A stretch of DNA of 50,975 nt. Origin: Thiomargarita sp. (GTDB taxonomy: Bacteria > Pseudomonadota > Gammaproteobacteria > Beggiatoales > Beggiatoaceae). The DNA lies in contig DYRG01000019.1 in assembly GCA_020718845.1 (NCBI GenBank), forward strand, positions 1 to 50,975, read 5' to 3'. A program made the translations under genes and the position numbers. Under the pieces are notes generated by a model that worked only from the letters and a program-made list of their open reading frames with translations, ran no database searches and was not told where the DNA came from. Shown here one piece after another: positions 1 to 10,059 of the stretch; positions within the stretch are counted from its first letter, which is position 1; every line of letters begins with the position of its first letter.

Positions 1-95
1 CTCCTCTTTTCCTTTATCTCCTCTATTATATCATTATAATATGCACCACTACCAATTACCGTTATAATTTACATTTTAAAAGGGAGGAAGTTGTA

Positions 96-1139
96 ATGTT
101 GAAGATTGTAATAGGATTAATTTGTTTTTCGACAATGGCAAATGCCGCAGAAGAACTTCCTCAACCCGTACAAGCAATTCAAACTCAAATAACCAGTTTG
201 CATTCATCTTTAAAATATGCGGGCGTGGTGAAACCGCGTTATGTAATTGAGGTAGGATTTCGAGTCGCGGGGAAAATGAAACAACGGTTGGTGAATGTGG
301 GAGAAAATGTTTCTCAAGGTCAGAAATTAGCGGTTTTAGAGTCGACGGATTTTGCTTTAAATGTTCAAAATAGTCGTGCGCAAGTTGCCGCCGCTCAAGC
401 CGATGTCGATAAAGCAAATATTGATTTGAAACGTGCAAAAGAATTATTAGAAAAAAATACCGTCAGCAAAGATAATTACGAAAGCGCGTTGAATCGTTAT
501 AATGTTGCTCAAGCACATTTGAAACAGAGCAAAGTTGCTTTAAGTATTTCAGAAAATCAAAGCACTTATGCGGAATTACACGCTGATTTCAACGGGGTCA
601 TTTTAGAAACCCTTGCAGAAAGTGGACAGGTAATTAATATCGGTCAAACGATTCTCAAAATTGCCCGCCCTGAAGAAATCGAAGTAGCAATTCAAATTCC
701 AGAGCAACGATTTAATGAAATCACGCCGCAATCAGAAATGCAAATTACCTTATTAACTGCGCCGCAAAACGTGTATCGCGGGAAAATTCGTGAAATCGCC
801 CCGCAAGCTGATCCGCTGACCCGCACTTATCCTGCGAAAATTAGCATCCTAAACCCCGATGCTGGGTTACAATGGGGCAAAAGTGCGACCGTCACACTTG
901 CGCAAAGTGCGACGACTATTATTCCAGTGCCGTTGGGCGCGTTGGTGAACCAAAATAATCAAACAGCGGTGTGGGTGGTTGATTTACAAGGAAAAACCCA
1001 TTTTACGCCTGTTCAACTTGGTGAGTTTTTGGACGGCAAAGTCGCAATCACCAGCGGTTTGCAAGCAGGGCAATGGGTTGTGACCGCTGGAACGCATAAA
1101 TTACTTGAAAATCAAAAAGTTAGAATTTTACAGGAGTGA
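96..1139 (+). CDS. RND-type efflux periplasmic adaptor (membrane fusion protein)
   Basis: Periplasmic adaptor that would link an inner-membrane pump to an outer-membrane channel. The 347-residue protein starts with a probable signal peptide (about 1-17, ending ANA). Two lipoyl-like halves flank an alpha-helical hairpin: the first around 55-85, the hairpin about 88-150, the second about 160-190. Beta-barrel and membrane-proximal segments follow to the C-terminus. This is the HlyD/AcrA-family order and a usual length. The ATG has a strong GGGAGGAAG ribosome site a few bases upstream. No RND pump gene lies downstream: the next gene, four bases away, is gcvR-like, so a pump could only be upstream of the window or elsewhere. 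Family assignment is firm; substrate unknown. Confidence 0.85.
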   Translation: MLKIVIGLICFSTMANAAEELPQPVQAIQTQITSLHSSLKYAGVVKPRYVIEVGFRVAGKMKQRLVNVGENVSQGQKLAVLESTDFALNVQNSRAQVAAAQADVDKANIDLKRAKELLEKNTVSKDNYESALNRYNVAQAHLKQSKVALSISENQSTYAELHADFNGVILETLAESGQVINIGQTILKIARPEEIEVAIQIPEQRFNEITPQSEMQITLLTAPQNVYRGKIREIAPQADPLTRTYPAKISILNPDAGLQWGKSATVTLAQSATTIIPVPLGALVNQNNQTAVWVVDLQGKTHFTPVQLGEFLDGKVAITSGLQAGQWVVTAGTHKLLENQKVRILQE

Positions 1140-1142
1140 ATC

Positions 1143-1673
1143 ATGAAAAACTGGTTTATGTTGGCATTGGTTGGGCAAGATCGCGTCGGGATCGTTGCGC
1201 AAATCACTGATGCGTTGTATCGCGGCGGCTGCAATTTGGGTGAAGCGTCGATGTTGCGGTTGGGCACGAGTTTCACGATGATGATGATGGTTAATACGCA
1301 ACTTGATGAAAATACTCTAATTTCTGTCATTCAACCGACGGCTGAAAAGCTCGGTTTGCATTTACATCTTGATCAAATTGAGGGCGAATTACATCCGCAT
1401 CCCGAACCTGACGTAAAAATCGTGGTGCACGGCGCGGATCGAGCGGGAATAGTTGCACAAGTGACAGGTGAATTAGCGAATGCGGGTTTGAATATTTTAG
1501 ATTTAGAAACGGGTGTGGGCGGTTCTGATAAAAAACCCTTTTATTTCATGCAGATAGAAGGCAATGCAACGCAGGGTATGGAAGCATTGCAACTCGCCTT
1601 AGAAAAATTGAAAGAAACCTTGCAAGGAAATATTGATATTAACCTGTCGCCATTAGAAACTTTTGATTTATGA
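1143..1673 (+). CDS. gcvR: Tandem ACT-domain protein, GcvR-like
   Basis: This 176-residue protein consists of two ACT domains (about 4-75 and 91-170). Each opens with a similar stretch: LVGQDRVGIVAQIT in the first and VHGADRAGIVAQVT in the second. That tandem arrangement and size match GcvR, which in enterobacteria antagonises GcvA to repress glycine cleavage. No gcvA or gcvTHP genes are in the window, so the regulatory role is inferred from family only; it could be another small-molecule-sensing ACT protein. It sits between the adaptor gene and def in a tight plus-strand cluster and overlaps def by four bases (ATGA). Confidence 0.75.
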   Translation: MKNWFMLALVGQDRVGIVAQITDALYRGGCNLGEASMLRLGTSFTMMMMVNTQLDENTLISVIQPTAEKLGLHLHLDQIEGELHPHPEPDVKIVVHGADRAGIVAQVTGELANAGLNILDLETGVGGSDKKPFYFMQIEGNATQGMEALQLALEKLKETLQGNIDINLSPLETFDL

Positions 1674-2179
1674 TGTTAGAGATTTTAACTTATCCCGATC
1701 CGCGTTTGAAAGAACCTTCAACAACGGTAGAAACTTTTGATGAAGAGTTGAGAAACTTTTTGAGCAACTTAGAAGAAACTATGCGAGCTGGACCGGGCGG
1801 TGTGGGCATTGCAGCTCCCCAAGTTGGACGATTTCAACGTATTGCAATTGTTGATGTTTCTAGTCATAAGAAAGTAACTAAACATCATGGACGTTTAGTT
1901 TTAATTAATCCCGAAATTACCGATTGGGATGGATTTGAAATTGCTCGAGAAGGTTGTATGTCCGTTCCAGATTATACGGGAAATGTGATTCGAGCAACCC
2001 ACATCAAATTAACCGCCCAAAATGAGAATGCTGAAATAAAATATTTTGAAATGGAAGGTTATGAAGCGCGTGCAGTTCAACATGAATTAGATCATTTGGA
2101 TGGATTGTTATTTCTGGATCGTTTGGTGAGTCGTCGCCATGATTTGTTTCAACGCAAAACCCATCAAAAGAAAAAATGA
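1670..2179 (+). CDS. def: Peptide deformylase
   Basis: Removes the formyl group from the N-terminal methionine of new proteins in the cytoplasm. All three metal-site motifs are present: GVGIAAPQ at 44-51, EGCMS at 94-98 (Cys ligand) and QHELDH at 137-142 (His ligands and catalytic Glu). The length of 169 residues is normal. The first ATG overlaps the gcvR-like stop as ATGA; a second ATG immediately follows, so the start could be one codon later. The gene overlaps the downstream acyltransferase by another ATGA, indicating translational coupling. The usual neighbours fmt and dprA are absent. The C-terminus is Lys/His/Gln-rich. Confidence 0.95.
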   Translation: MMLEILTYPDPRLKEPSTTVETFDEELRNFLSNLEETMRAGPGGVGIAAPQVGRFQRIAIVDVSSHKKVTKHHGRLVLINPEITDWDGFEIAREGCMSVPDYTGNVIRATHIKLTAQNENAEIKYFEMEGYEARAVQHELDHLDGLLFLDRLVSRRHDLFQRKTHQKKK

Positions 2180-2811
2180 TTTATTTTAGCCTCTTTTTAG
2201 TTGGATTTATTTTAATCGGTTATGTTTCTCATCAAACAAATTGGGATCATTTCTGGTTAAAAGTTGTCGATGGTTGGGTTCGGATTTGGTGTCGGTTTTA
2301 TCATCGGTTTCAATATGCTGTAATTAATCTTCCAGAAAATGGATCAGCAATTGTGGTTTCAAATCATGTTTCTGGACTTGATCCGTTGTTATTAGTGTGT
2401 GCAACCCATCGCCCTTTGCGTTTTTTAATTGCGATTGAAGAATATCGTCACCCGATTTTGAAATATTTATATAGAAGTATGGGGTGCATTCCCGTTGATA
2501 GAAGTAGTCGCCCCGAAGTTGCATTAAGAGCCGCGTTAAGAGCATTACAAAAAGGAGAAATCATTGCTTTATTTCCTCAAGGAAGAATTGTTTTACCAAC
2601 AGAGGAAAAAAAGCCCTTAAAAGCGGGTGTAAAATGGTTAGCACAGCAAGCAAATTGTGCAATCTATCCAGTGCATTTGAAAGGGATTACAGGGGTAGGA
2701 AAAGTATTAGAAGCGGTATTTGTGCGCAGTCATGCCCAATTAATTGCGCATCCACCATTAAATTGTAATGAAACTATTGACTGTTTAACTGCACTCAAAG
2801 AATTAATGTAA
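2176..2811 (+). CDS. 1-acyl-glycerol-3-phosphate acyltransferase family (PlsC-like)
   Basis: Membrane-associated acyltransferase, probably transferring an acyl chain to lysophosphatidate or a related acceptor. Residues 2-18 form a hydrophobic N-terminal segment. The catalytic HX4D motif is HVSGLD (H64, D69). Further family blocks are GCIPVDR (103-109) and FPQGRI (133-138), the counterpart of the usual FPEGTR. At 211 residues it is slightly short for the family. It is the last gene of the def cluster and starts inside the def stop codon. Whether it is the main PlsC or an accessory acyltransferase cannot be told from this sequence. Confidence 0.85.
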   Translation: MIYFSLFLVGFILIGYVSHQTNWDHFWLKVVDGWVRIWCRFYHRFQYAVINLPENGSAIVVSNHVSGLDPLLLVCATHRPLRFLIAIEEYRHPILKYLYRSMGCIPVDRSSRPEVALRAALRALQKGEIIALFPQGRIVLPTEEKKPLKAGVKWLAQQANCAIYPVHLKGITGVGKVLEAVFVRSHAQLIAHPPLNCNETIDCLTALKELM

Positions 2812-2868
2812 CCCTTTGAAATATTTAAATAAAGAATGCTGTTGCAGTGCTAAAAGGATGCACACATT

Positions 2869-4887
2869 ATGTTGCGATTTTTCCATAAAATTCCTCTTCG
2901 TATTACGCTTGTCGTGCCGTTTATTTTTCAATTGATTATTGTGGCTGGATTAATTGGTTTTTTATCATGGCAAAGTAGTAGTAAATCAGTGAAAGAAGTT
3001 GCTCGACAATTGAGAGAAGAAATTAGTATCAGAGTGACTGGACATTTAAGTAGTTTTCTTGAAATTCCCCATAATGCAAACCGTTTCACCGCAAATGCGT
3101 TATTAGCAGGAAGTTTAAAAATAGATGATCCGATTGAGCGAGAAACTCATTTCTGGGGAGTATTACAAAGTTTTGATGCGTTAAATAATTCGTTCTTTGG
3201 AACAACGCTTGGGGATTTATATGGTGCACGGCGTGTACAAGATCAACTGCAAATCACTTTAAAAAATACTGAAACAGGTGGAGCATTAAATTATTACAAC
3301 AGTAATGAAATAGGGAGAAAAATTGACCTAATTGATCAAATACAGGGATATGCAGCACAACAACGTCCTTGGTTTCAATCTGCGGTTTCAAATGGGCGAA
3401 GTTGGAGTGAGGTTTATGCAGATGTAAGTGGTCGAGGATTAGCTATTACAGCCGTAGAACCTATTTATAAAGAAAATCGTTTGCAAGGAGTGGTTGGAAG
3501 CGCTTTATTATTAACAGGAATTGAGGAGTTCTTGAGTTCCGTAAAAATTGGAAAAACTGGGCAAATTTTTATTATTGAACCATCGGGTTTGTTGCTAGCA
3601 ACTTCTAAAGGAGATTCTTTAATTTCTCAGAGCAATAATTCTCCATTGCATCGTGTGCCAGCAAATGAATCTACAAATCCTTTAGTGGTGAACACCGCTC
3701 AATTTTTAGAAACCACTTTTGGTGATTTATCATCAATAGAAAGAACCCATCAATTAGATTTTACTTTTAAAAATGAAAAGCAGTTTCTCCAAGTTACGCC
3801 TTTGTCTGATAAATGGGGTTTGAAAGTATTGGTCGTGGTCGTTGTTCCGCAATCTGATTTTTTAGGTGAAATTACTAATAATTTGCACGTTACATTATGG
3901 TTAAGTGGAATTGCATTAATCTTAGCATTAATTGCGGGTTTATTAACTGCGCGTTGGATTGCAAAACCTTTATTGCATTTGAATAAATCAGCCAAAGAAC
4001 TTGCACGAGGAAAATGGGAAGAACACGAGTGCATTCCTTTAGAACGGGAAGATGAAGTGGGACAGTTGTCACAGTCTTTCTGTAGTATGGCGGAACAATT
4101 AAAAGAATCATTTTTAAATTTAGAAGATAAAGTCGCACGCAGAACCCAAGATATTGCTGAGAAAAATGTGCAATTAGAGCGTTTAAATCAGGATAAAAAT
4201 GAATTTCTTGGTATTGCCGCCCATGATTTGAAAAATCCTTTATCAGCGATTAAAGGTTTATCTGAAGAAATTGCTGATTATGGAGCAGAAATGGATCGCA
4301 AGGAAATCATTGATTATGCTAATAAAATTCAACGCGCTTCGCATAAAATGTTTCAATTAATTACAACTTTATTGGATGTAAATGCGATTGAATCTGGGAA
4401 GATGAATATTTCTCTTCATATTTCTGATCTATTACCGATTGTGAAACTTATTGTTGAGGATTATCAATTAAGAGCACAAGCGAAACAAATTCAATTATAT
4501 TTTGAATATGATGAACTCTCTTATTTAACGTGGATTGATATTAATTTAGCACACCAAATTTTAGAAAATTTGATTTCAAATGCGGTGAAATATTCATTTT
4601 TTGGACAAGAAATCTGGGTGCGTTTGAAAAATCAAGAAGAATTTGTGTGTTGTGAAGTTCAAGATAAAGGACCTGGTTTATCAAAAGAAGATCAATTAAA
4701 ACTTTTTGGTAAATTTATCCGTTTAAGCCCGCGCCCAACCGGAGATGAACATTCAACGGGTTTGGGTTTGTTTATTGTGAAGAAACTCGCCGAAGTAATA
4801 TATGCTAAAATTGGTTGCTGTAGCTCACAAGGTGAAGGTTCAACTTTCTTTGTTGCTTTTCGTAAAAAACCTCTAGTTTTGCTATAA
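2869..4887 (+). CDS. Membrane sensor histidine kinase (Cache-HAMP-HisKA-HATPase)
   Basis: A 672-residue sensor kinase. Membrane segment 1 is about 11-33. A large periplasmic Cache-like region (about 40-335) is followed by membrane segment 2 (about 343-365), HAMP (about 366-418) and a coiled coil. HisKA carries the phosphoacceptor in [10 protein letters not shown] (H452). The ATPase domain has its N-box near 565-570, DKGPGL (G1) and GLGLFIVKK (G2) near 630. There is no receiver domain and no response regulator gene beside it, so its partner is not visible. Cache domains bind small extracellular ligands; the ligand here is unknown. The ATG is preceded by AAAAGGA. Confidence 0.9.
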   Translation: MLRFFHKIPLRITLVVPFIFQLIIVAGLIGFLSWQSSSKSVKEVARQLREEISIRVTGHLSSFLEIPHNANRFTANALLAGSLKIDDPIERETHFWGVLQSFDALNNSFFGTTLGDLYGARRVQDQLQITLKNTETGGALNYYNSNEIGRKIDLIDQIQGYAAQQRPWFQSAVSNGRSWSEVYADVSGRGLAITAVEPIYKENRLQGVVGSALLLTGIEEFLSSVKIGKTGQIFIIEPSGLLLATSKGDSLISQSNNSPLHRVPANESTNPLVVNTAQFLETTFGDLSSIERTHQLDFTFKNEKQFLQVTPLSDKWGLKVLVVVVVPQSDFLGEITNNLHVTLWLSGIALILALIAGLLTARWIAKPLLHLNKSAKELARGKWEEHECIPLEREDEVGQLSQSFCSMAEQLKESFLNLEDKVARRTQDIAEKNVQLERLNQDKNEFLGIAAHDLKNPLSAIKGLSEEIADYGAEMDRKEIIDYANKIQRASHKMFQLITTLLDVNAIESGKMNISLHISDLLPIVKLIVEDYQLRAQAKQIQLYFEYDELSYLTWIDINLAHQILENLISNAVKYSFFGQEIWVRLKNQEEFVCCEVQDKGPGLSKEDQLKLFGKFIRLSPRPTGDEHSTGLGLFIVKKLAEVIYAKIGCCSSQGEGSTFFVAFRKKPLVLL

Positions 4888-4936
4888 AGTATATGATAGA
4901 AAGTGGTTGAGAATTTATTGTGAAAAGGATTTTAAA

Positions 4937-5491
4937 ATGTTATTATCAATCATGGTGTTAGGTGGATTAGCATTGATTTTTGGGGCGATTTTGGGATACG
5001 CGGCGGTGCGTTTCAAAGTCGAAGGAAATCCAGTCGTCGAACGAATCAATGACATATTGCCACAATCTCAATGCGGACGCTGCGGTTATTTGGGCTGCCG
5101 TCCTTACGCCGAAGCAATATTAAAAGGCGAAGCCGACATTAATTTGTGCGCACCGGGCGGCGAAGCAACCATGCTGGAATTGGCGAAATTATTGGATCGA
5201 TCACCCCAACAACTGGTCGAAGTCGAAGAAACCCCGCCTTCCTTAGCAGTAATCGACGAAAACCTTTGTATTGGTTGCACTTTATGCGTTCAGGCGTGCC
5301 CCGTCGACGCGATTGTCGGCGCAGTCAAACTCATGCACACCGTCATCGCCAAACAATGCACGGGATGCGGGTTGTGTTTGCCGCCATGCCCCGTTGATTG
5401 CATCGTGATGCAACCTTTACCTCAACCTTTAAGCGCGTGGCGACATCCTTACCCCATTCAAATGCTCAAGGTGGAGAAAAAAGTTGCGTGA
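4937..5491 (+). CDS. rnfB: Ion-translocating oxidoreductase subunit RnfB/RsxB
   Basis: Iron-sulfur subunit of the Rnf/Rsx membrane complex, which couples ferredoxin-NAD electron transfer to ion movement or keeps SoxR reduced. An N-terminal membrane helix (about 3-25) leads to an Fe-S cysteine set C46, C49, C54 and C71. Two classical 4Fe-4S clusters follow at C111/C114/C117/C121 and C141/C144/C147/C151. I chose this ATG because AAAAGGA lies eight bases upstream; an in-frame TTG at 4907 would add ten residues but has no clear ribosome site. At 184 residues the length is normal. No rnfA, C, D, G or E gene is beside it. Confidence 0.92.
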   Translation: MLLSIMVLGGLALIFGAILGYAAVRFKVEGNPVVERINDILPQSQCGRCGYLGCRPYAEAILKGEADINLCAPGGEATMLELAKLLDRSPQQLVEVEETPPSLAVIDENLCIGCTLCVQACPVDAIVGAVKLMHTVIAKQCTGCGLCLPPCPVDCIVMQPLPQPLSAWRHPYPIQMLKVEKKVA

Positions 5492-5504
5492 TTTGAAATA
5501 AAAT

Positions 5505-6449
5505 TTAAGGCAAGTTGCAATCGCTTGGTAAATCCAAACGCGCTAACAAAATGTTCTTAAATTCATCTGGATTTTTGGTGTGAGTTAATTCACCTTCACG
5601 AGGAAAATGCAAATCATGTAATCTCGACAGCCAGAAACGCAACGCTGCCGCTCTTAACATGACTTTCCAAACCTTGCGTTCTTCTTCTGTGAAAGGTCGC
5701 TCATGTTGATACGCATCCAATAACGAATGCAATCGATTGCTATCTAGTTCACCGGTTTCTAAACTACACCAATCATTAACAGTAATTGCAACGTCGTACA
5801 ATAACACATCATCGCACGCATAATAGAAATCAATCAAACCACTTAAAACGTTTCCATCAAATAACGCATTATCACGAAATAAATCCGCATGAATAACGCC
5901 GCGTGGTAAATTAAAATGCTGATACGTTGATTGAAAATGGATTTCCTCTTGTAAGAGTTTTTTCTCAGCATCATTCAAATGCGGCATGACCTTTTCAGAG
6001 GTGACTTTCCACCAATGTGGACCGCGTGGATTTGCTCGATACAAATGAAACCCGGGTGCAACCGTGTGTAAATGCCCTAATGTTACGCCAAGTGCTTGAC
6101 ATTGTTGAATATTTGGATTTCTAACATCATGACCACTTAATTTTTTAACTAAAGCGGCTGGCTTATCGTAGAAACGCCGTAAATATTTCTTTTCATTATC
6201 AGGTTGTGGATGAGGACTTGGCACTTGATGCTCATCCATATATGCCATTAATTCTAAGAAATACGGCACTTCTTCAGAAGTCATTTGTTCAAAAATAGTT
6301 AAAACAAATTCTCCGGTGGTTGTGGTTACAAAATAATTAGTATTTTCAATACCTGCACTAATCCCTTTGTAATCAACAAGTTTCCCCAAATTGTAATGGG
6401 ATAAAAAGGTTTCTAATTGGTGTTGCTCAATACTGGTGTAGACTGACAT
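5505..6449 (-). CDS. thrB: Homoserine kinase (ThrB, choline-kinase type)
   Basis: Phosphorylates homoserine in threonine biosynthesis. The 314-residue protein belongs to the APH/choline-kinase fold rather than the GHMP fold of E. coli ThrB. It carries the Brenner-type catalytic loop HADLFRDN (187-194) and the metal-binding segment LIDFYY (205-210). An N-terminal nucleotide-binding region includes GISAGIENTNYFV. This family is typical of gamma- and betaproteobacteria. It is the last gene of a minus-strand run after pbpC and the LOG gene, eight bases from the latter, and is convergent with rnfB. Confidence 0.92.
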   Translation of the reverse strand: MSVYTSIEQHQLETFLSHYNLGKLVDYKGISAGIENTNYFVTTTTGEFVLTIFEQMTSEEVPYFLELMAYMDEHQVPSPHPQPDNEKKYLRRFYDKPAALVKKLSGHDVRNPNIQQCQALGVTLGHLHTVAPGFHLYRANPRGPHWWKVTSEKVMPHLNDAEKKLLQEEIHFQSTYQHFNLPRGVIHADLFRDNALFDGNVLSGLIDFYYACDDVLLYDVAITVNDWCSLETGELDSNRLHSLLDAYQHERPFTEEERKVWKVMLRAAALRFWLSRLHDLHFPREGELTHTKNPDEFKNILLARLDLPSDCNLP

Positions 6450-6457
6450 AACATACC

Positions 6458-7180
6458 TTACAAATGTAATAACATATCGCGTTCTTTTGCGGAGGGTTCA
6501 AACCCGCGATTCTCATAGTAATCAAAAATAATATTGACTACTGATTTTGCATCATCTACCAACGTCAGCAATTGCAAATCTTCTTCTCCAATTGTTTTGG
6601 TACTTTCTAATAATTCTGCTTTTATCCACTCTAAAAAACCTTGCCAAAAACTTGTCCCAACTAAAATGATTGGAATCTTTCTTGTTTTACCCGTTTGCAC
6701 TAACGTTAGAATTTCTGCTAATTCATCTAATGTTCCAAAACCACCGGGTAAAACCACATACGCGGAAGCGTGTTTCACAAACATCACTTTCCTCGCAAAG
6801 AAATGCCGAAATTCTAAAGAAACATCTTGATACGGATTAGAATGTTGCTCATGTGGCAAACGAATATTCAAACCCACGCTCGGCGAAGGCGCTTGAAATG
6901 CCCCTTTATTTGCCGCTTCCATTATTCCTGGACCGCCGCCCGTTACCACTGCAAAACCCGCTTCAGATAATTCTTTTCCAATCTCTTCTGCTAATTGGTA
7001 ATAAGGATTTTCTTCTGTAAATCTTGCCGATCCAAAAATTGTAATGGCGGGAGAAATATTTGCCATTTGTTCAAATCCTTCGACAAACTCCGCCATGATT
7101 TGAAAAACCCGCCATGATTCTCTCGATAATGCTGCCGAATTAATGGGGCGTTCGGCGGGACGATTAGAATGTAAAGCCAT
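6458..7180 (-). CDS. LOG-family nucleotide 5'-monophosphate nucleosidase
   Basis: A 240-residue Rossmann-fold protein of the LOG family, often mis-annotated as lysine decarboxylase. Characterised members hydrolyse nucleoside monophosphates, releasing the free base, or release cytokinins. The signature stretches are GGGPGIMEAANKG (81-93) and PGGFGTLDE (145-153), with FARKVMFVKHA (128-138) between them. A ribosome site (AGAGGT on the minus strand) precedes the ATG. It lies between pbpC and thrB with short spacers, so all three are probably co-transcribed. The exact substrate is not deducible. Confidence 0.85.
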   Translation of the reverse strand: MALHSNRPAERPINSAALSRESWRVFQIMAEFVEGFEQMANISPAITIFGSARFTEENPYYQLAEEIGKELSEAGFAVVTGGGPGIMEAANKGAFQAPSPSVGLNIRLPHEQHSNPYQDVSLEFRHFFARKVMFVKHASAYVVLPGGFGTLDELAEILTLVQTGKTRKIPIILVGTSFWQGFLEWIKAELLESTKTIGEEDLQLLTLVDDAKSVVNIIFDYYENRGFEPSAKERDMLLHL

Positions 7181-7203
7181 TTCTTTGTGAACCTCTTTTT
7201 TAA

Positions 7204-9369
7204 TTAATGTACATAGAAATAAACGACTGGCGTTTCTATGCTATTTTGTTGATTTTGTAACCACACTTTTGCTTTCACCGCGTGCTCTCCTCTGCTCAAA
7301 TGCCACGAGAAATAAGATTGCTCAGTAATTGCAATCACTTCATTATCCATAATCCATTGAACTTGTTGCACGGGTAAATGCGCAGGCAAGCGTAATGTAA
7401 AGGCTTCTAACTCATCTGGAATTCGCGGATCAAGTGCCAAATGTAATCCATCCACTGGTTGTGCCAATTGAATGGTAGAAGGGATTTCTTTTGGGGTAGA
7501 ATTCAACGTGGGCAATGTGCCATCGACAAACCATTCTTCTCGACTTGGACAATCATTTTGCACTAATAAACCTGTTACTCGACAAATACTTTTTTTAATC
7601 AATTTTGAACTCATTTGTAATGGTTGAGTATTTTGATTTCTATTAAGCTCTGCAAATACACTTCTTAATACCAAAGCGGGTCCTGTTGCTCCAGAAACAT
7701 TCAGCATCGGACGTTGACTTAAATTACCAAACCACACACCAACCGTATAACGATAATTAAATCCCATTGCCCACGCATCATGATAATCGTTAGAAGTGCC
7801 TGTTTTTACAGCAGTTTGGATGGGAAAATCAAATAATCCACTTTCTCCAAATTCTAATTGTCGTGCATCTGAATCTGATAAAATATTTGCAATAATATTG
7901 CTAATTTCTGGATCAAAAATTTTCTTTGGATTTTTATCATTTTTATTCAAAATCATTTTTAAAGGTTGAAAAGAACCATTTTGCGCTAAAACAGAATACG
8001 CTTGCACTAATTCAAATAAAGTAATTGCACCATTTCCTAACGCTAAACCATCACCATAAAAATCAGCATTTTCGGTTAAACTTTCCATGCCCAATTGATG
8101 TAATTTATTCAAAAGATTTTCTGCACCGACAAATTGCACAGTTCTAATGGCAGGCGTATTTAAAGAATTTCCTAACGCATCTCTCAATCTCAACCAACCA
8201 TAGAAAGTGCGGCTATAATTACGAAAATTATGCAATCCTGTTCCTACCGCTTCTGCTAAAGGATTGTCTTCAATTAAAGTCGCGGCTGTCCAACCTTTTT
8301 CTAATGCCGTTGCATATAAAAAAGGTTTCAATGTTGAACCTGGTTGTCGGGGAATTGTAATGGTATCTATTTGATTTTCTTCAAAATTTCCTGCATTCAC
8401 CCAAGCGATTATTTCACGACTTTGATGATCGACAATTAATACCGCGCCATTCTCCACTTCTTTAGAAGAAAAACTTTGCAAAGTAGTATCTAAAATTGCT
8501 TGAGTTTTTGCTTGAAGATTCGCATCTAAAGTGGTTTGTAATCGACCACTGTTTTGTTGAGAAGATTGAGGAAATGTTTTGAATAAATGATTAACAAAAT
8601 GAACCGCTTGCACAGGTAATTTTAAGTTTTTGAGTTCTAAAGGATTTTGAATAAGTTCTTGATAATCTTGATTTGAAATGATTTGTGCTTGTAATAAACG
8701 ATTTGCCAAATGTTGCATCGGACGGCGTATTTCTAATGTGCCTTTCTTCAAATCTAAACGACTTGGCGAACGCACTAAAATCGCTAATACAAGCATTTCT
8801 TTTAAATTCAAAGTATCTAAATCTCGATCAAAATAATAATAGGCAGCTTGTAATATGCCGCGTCGATTTTGAGAATAAGGAACTTGATTTAAATAAAACT
8901 CTAAAATTTGCGCTTTTGAGAAACGACTTTCTAATTGCCAAACTTCAAAAGTTTCTATCCATCTCGACCAAAAAGTACGCGGACGCGGATGTAATATTCT
9001 GACGGTTTGTTCAGAAATGGTACTTGCTCCACGCACAATGCGTCGTGCTTTAATGTTTTGATACATTGCTTTGAAACGCGCCAACCAATCCACTCCATAA
9101 TGTTGGTAGAAATGCTGATCTTCTGTTAAAATGAAGACTTGTTGTAATGCCAGCGGGATTTTATGCAAAGGAAGATAATCATGCAAATTCCACTCATTTT
9201 GATAGGTCACATTTAAAGGCTGGAAATGTCGATCAAGGATTTGAACTTTACGCGCATTCATTGCGGTGAAATTCAAATCATCGGGAAAGGGTCGAAGTTC
9301 AGTCGATGTTTTAACTGCCAGAAATCCCAGCAGAAATAACAAAGTGATTAAAAGAAAAATTTTTTTCAT
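7204..9369 (-). CDS. pbpC: Penicillin-binding protein 1C
   Basis: Bifunctional peptidoglycan synthase of the PBP1C class, anchored by one N-terminal membrane helix (about 2-20). The glycosyltransferase domain (GT51) has the catalytic Glu in LTEDQHFYQH (E83), RGASTISEQ (113-121) and KAQILEFYLN. The transpeptidase domain has STLK (S345 nucleophile), SLN (402-404) and KTG (522-524). A C-terminal beta domain typical of PBP1C covers roughly the last 90 residues. At 721 residues it is a little shorter than the E. coli protein. The alpha-2-macroglobulin gene that often neighbours pbpC is absent; it heads the run to the LOG gene and thrB. Confidence 0.92.
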   Translation of the reverse strand: MKKIFLLITLLFLLGFLAVKTSTELRPFPDDLNFTAMNARKVQILDRHFQPLNVTYQNEWNLHDYLPLHKIPLALQQVFILTEDQHFYQHYGVDWLARFKAMYQNIKARRIVRGASTISEQTVRILHPRPRTFWSRWIETFEVWQLESRFSKAQILEFYLNQVPYSQNRRGILQAAYYYFDRDLDTLNLKEMLVLAILVRSPSRLDLKKGTLEIRRPMQHLANRLLQAQIISNQDYQELIQNPLELKNLKLPVQAVHFVNHLFKTFPQSSQQNSGRLQTTLDANLQAKTQAILDTTLQSFSSKEVENGAVLIVDHQSREIIAWVNAGNFEENQIDTITIPRQPGSTLKPFLYATALEKGWTAATLIEDNPLAEAVGTGLHNFRNYSRTFYGWLRLRDALGNSLNTPAIRTVQFVGAENLLNKLHQLGMESLTENADFYGDGLALGNGAITLFELVQAYSVLAQNGSFQPLKMILNKNDKNPKKIFDPEISNIIANILSDSDARQLEFGESGLFDFPIQTAVKTGTSNDYHDAWAMGFNYRYTVGVWFGNLSQRPMLNVSGATGPALVLRSVFAELNRNQNTQPLQMSSKLIKKSICRVTGLLVQNDCPSREEWFVDGTLPTLNSTPKEIPSTIQLAQPVDGLHLALDPRIPDELEAFTLRLPAHLPVQQVQWIMDNEVIAITEQSYFSWHLSRGEHAVKAKVWLQNQQNSIETPVVYFYVH

Positions 9370-9441
9370 TGCTTGATTTGTGAGAAATCGACTGAATGGT
9401 TAAAATGTGCATTATAAATGCCGCGTTAAAGAGATGCTACT

Positions 9442-9981
9442 ATGCGAAAACTCACGGATGAAGAAATCGCTTTGTTTGAAGAAGCCACAAAAGATGTTAA
9501 GCCTTTGAAAAATAAAGACTTTTTACTTCCTAATCCGCCACGCTTAAAACCAATTCCCAAACAACTTTATCGTGATGAAGCGTCCATTTTGCACGATATG
9601 TTGTCCGACGATTACGATCCGACCGACGTGGAAACGGGCGAAGAATTGACTTATTTGAAAAACGGCGTGCAACGGTCGGTGCTTCGCAGATTACGGCGGG
9701 GTCATTATAGCGTATTGGCGGAATTAGATTTGCACGGCATGACAACGCCCGAAGCGCGCCGCGAAGTTAGCGAATTTCTCCGAGAAAGTCGTTTGGCGAA
9801 TTTAAGTTGTTTAAGAATCATTCATGGAAAAGGCTATGGTTCTTATCAAAAACAACCCGTTTTAAAAGCAAAATTAAACTCATGGTTACGCCAACATGAA
9901 CACGTTCAAGCCTTTTGTTCTGCGAGAGCATCCGATGGAGGAACTGGCGCAGTCTATGTTTTAATCAAAACACACACATAA
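9442..9981 (+). CDS. smrA: Smr-domain protein (SmrA-like)
   Basis: A 179-residue protein with an N-terminal extension and a C-terminal Smr (MutS2-related) domain, a nuclease-type fold. The hallmark motifs are LDLHGMT (95-101), IHGKGYGS (127-134) and GGTGAVYV (166-173). The N-terminal sequence (ALFEEATKDVKPL) looks more like SmrA than SmrB, the ribosome-collision endonuclease, but assignment between them is tentative. It is a single plus-strand gene, divergent from pbpC and convergent with the cellulase gene. Confidence 0.85.
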   Translation: MRKLTDEEIALFEEATKDVKPLKNKDFLLPNPPRLKPIPKQLYRDEASILHDMLSDDYDPTDVETGEELTYLKNGVQRSVLRRLRRGHYSVLAELDLHGMTTPEARREVSEFLRESRLANLSCLRIIHGKGYGSYQKQPVLKAKLNSWLRQHEHVQAFCSARASDGGTGAVYVLIKTHT

Positions 9982-10059
9982 TTACGCCTATAAAGATCAA
10001 ATAATATGGTTGTTTTTAGAAGAAAAATAAAAGAAAAACATCCCGAAAACTCTGTTCGT

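Noticed and set aside
9370-9441. Possible divergent promoters between pbpC and the smrA-like gene
   Set aside because: AT-rich hexamers such as TAAAAT and TATAAA are present, but no pair has both good sequence and spacing.
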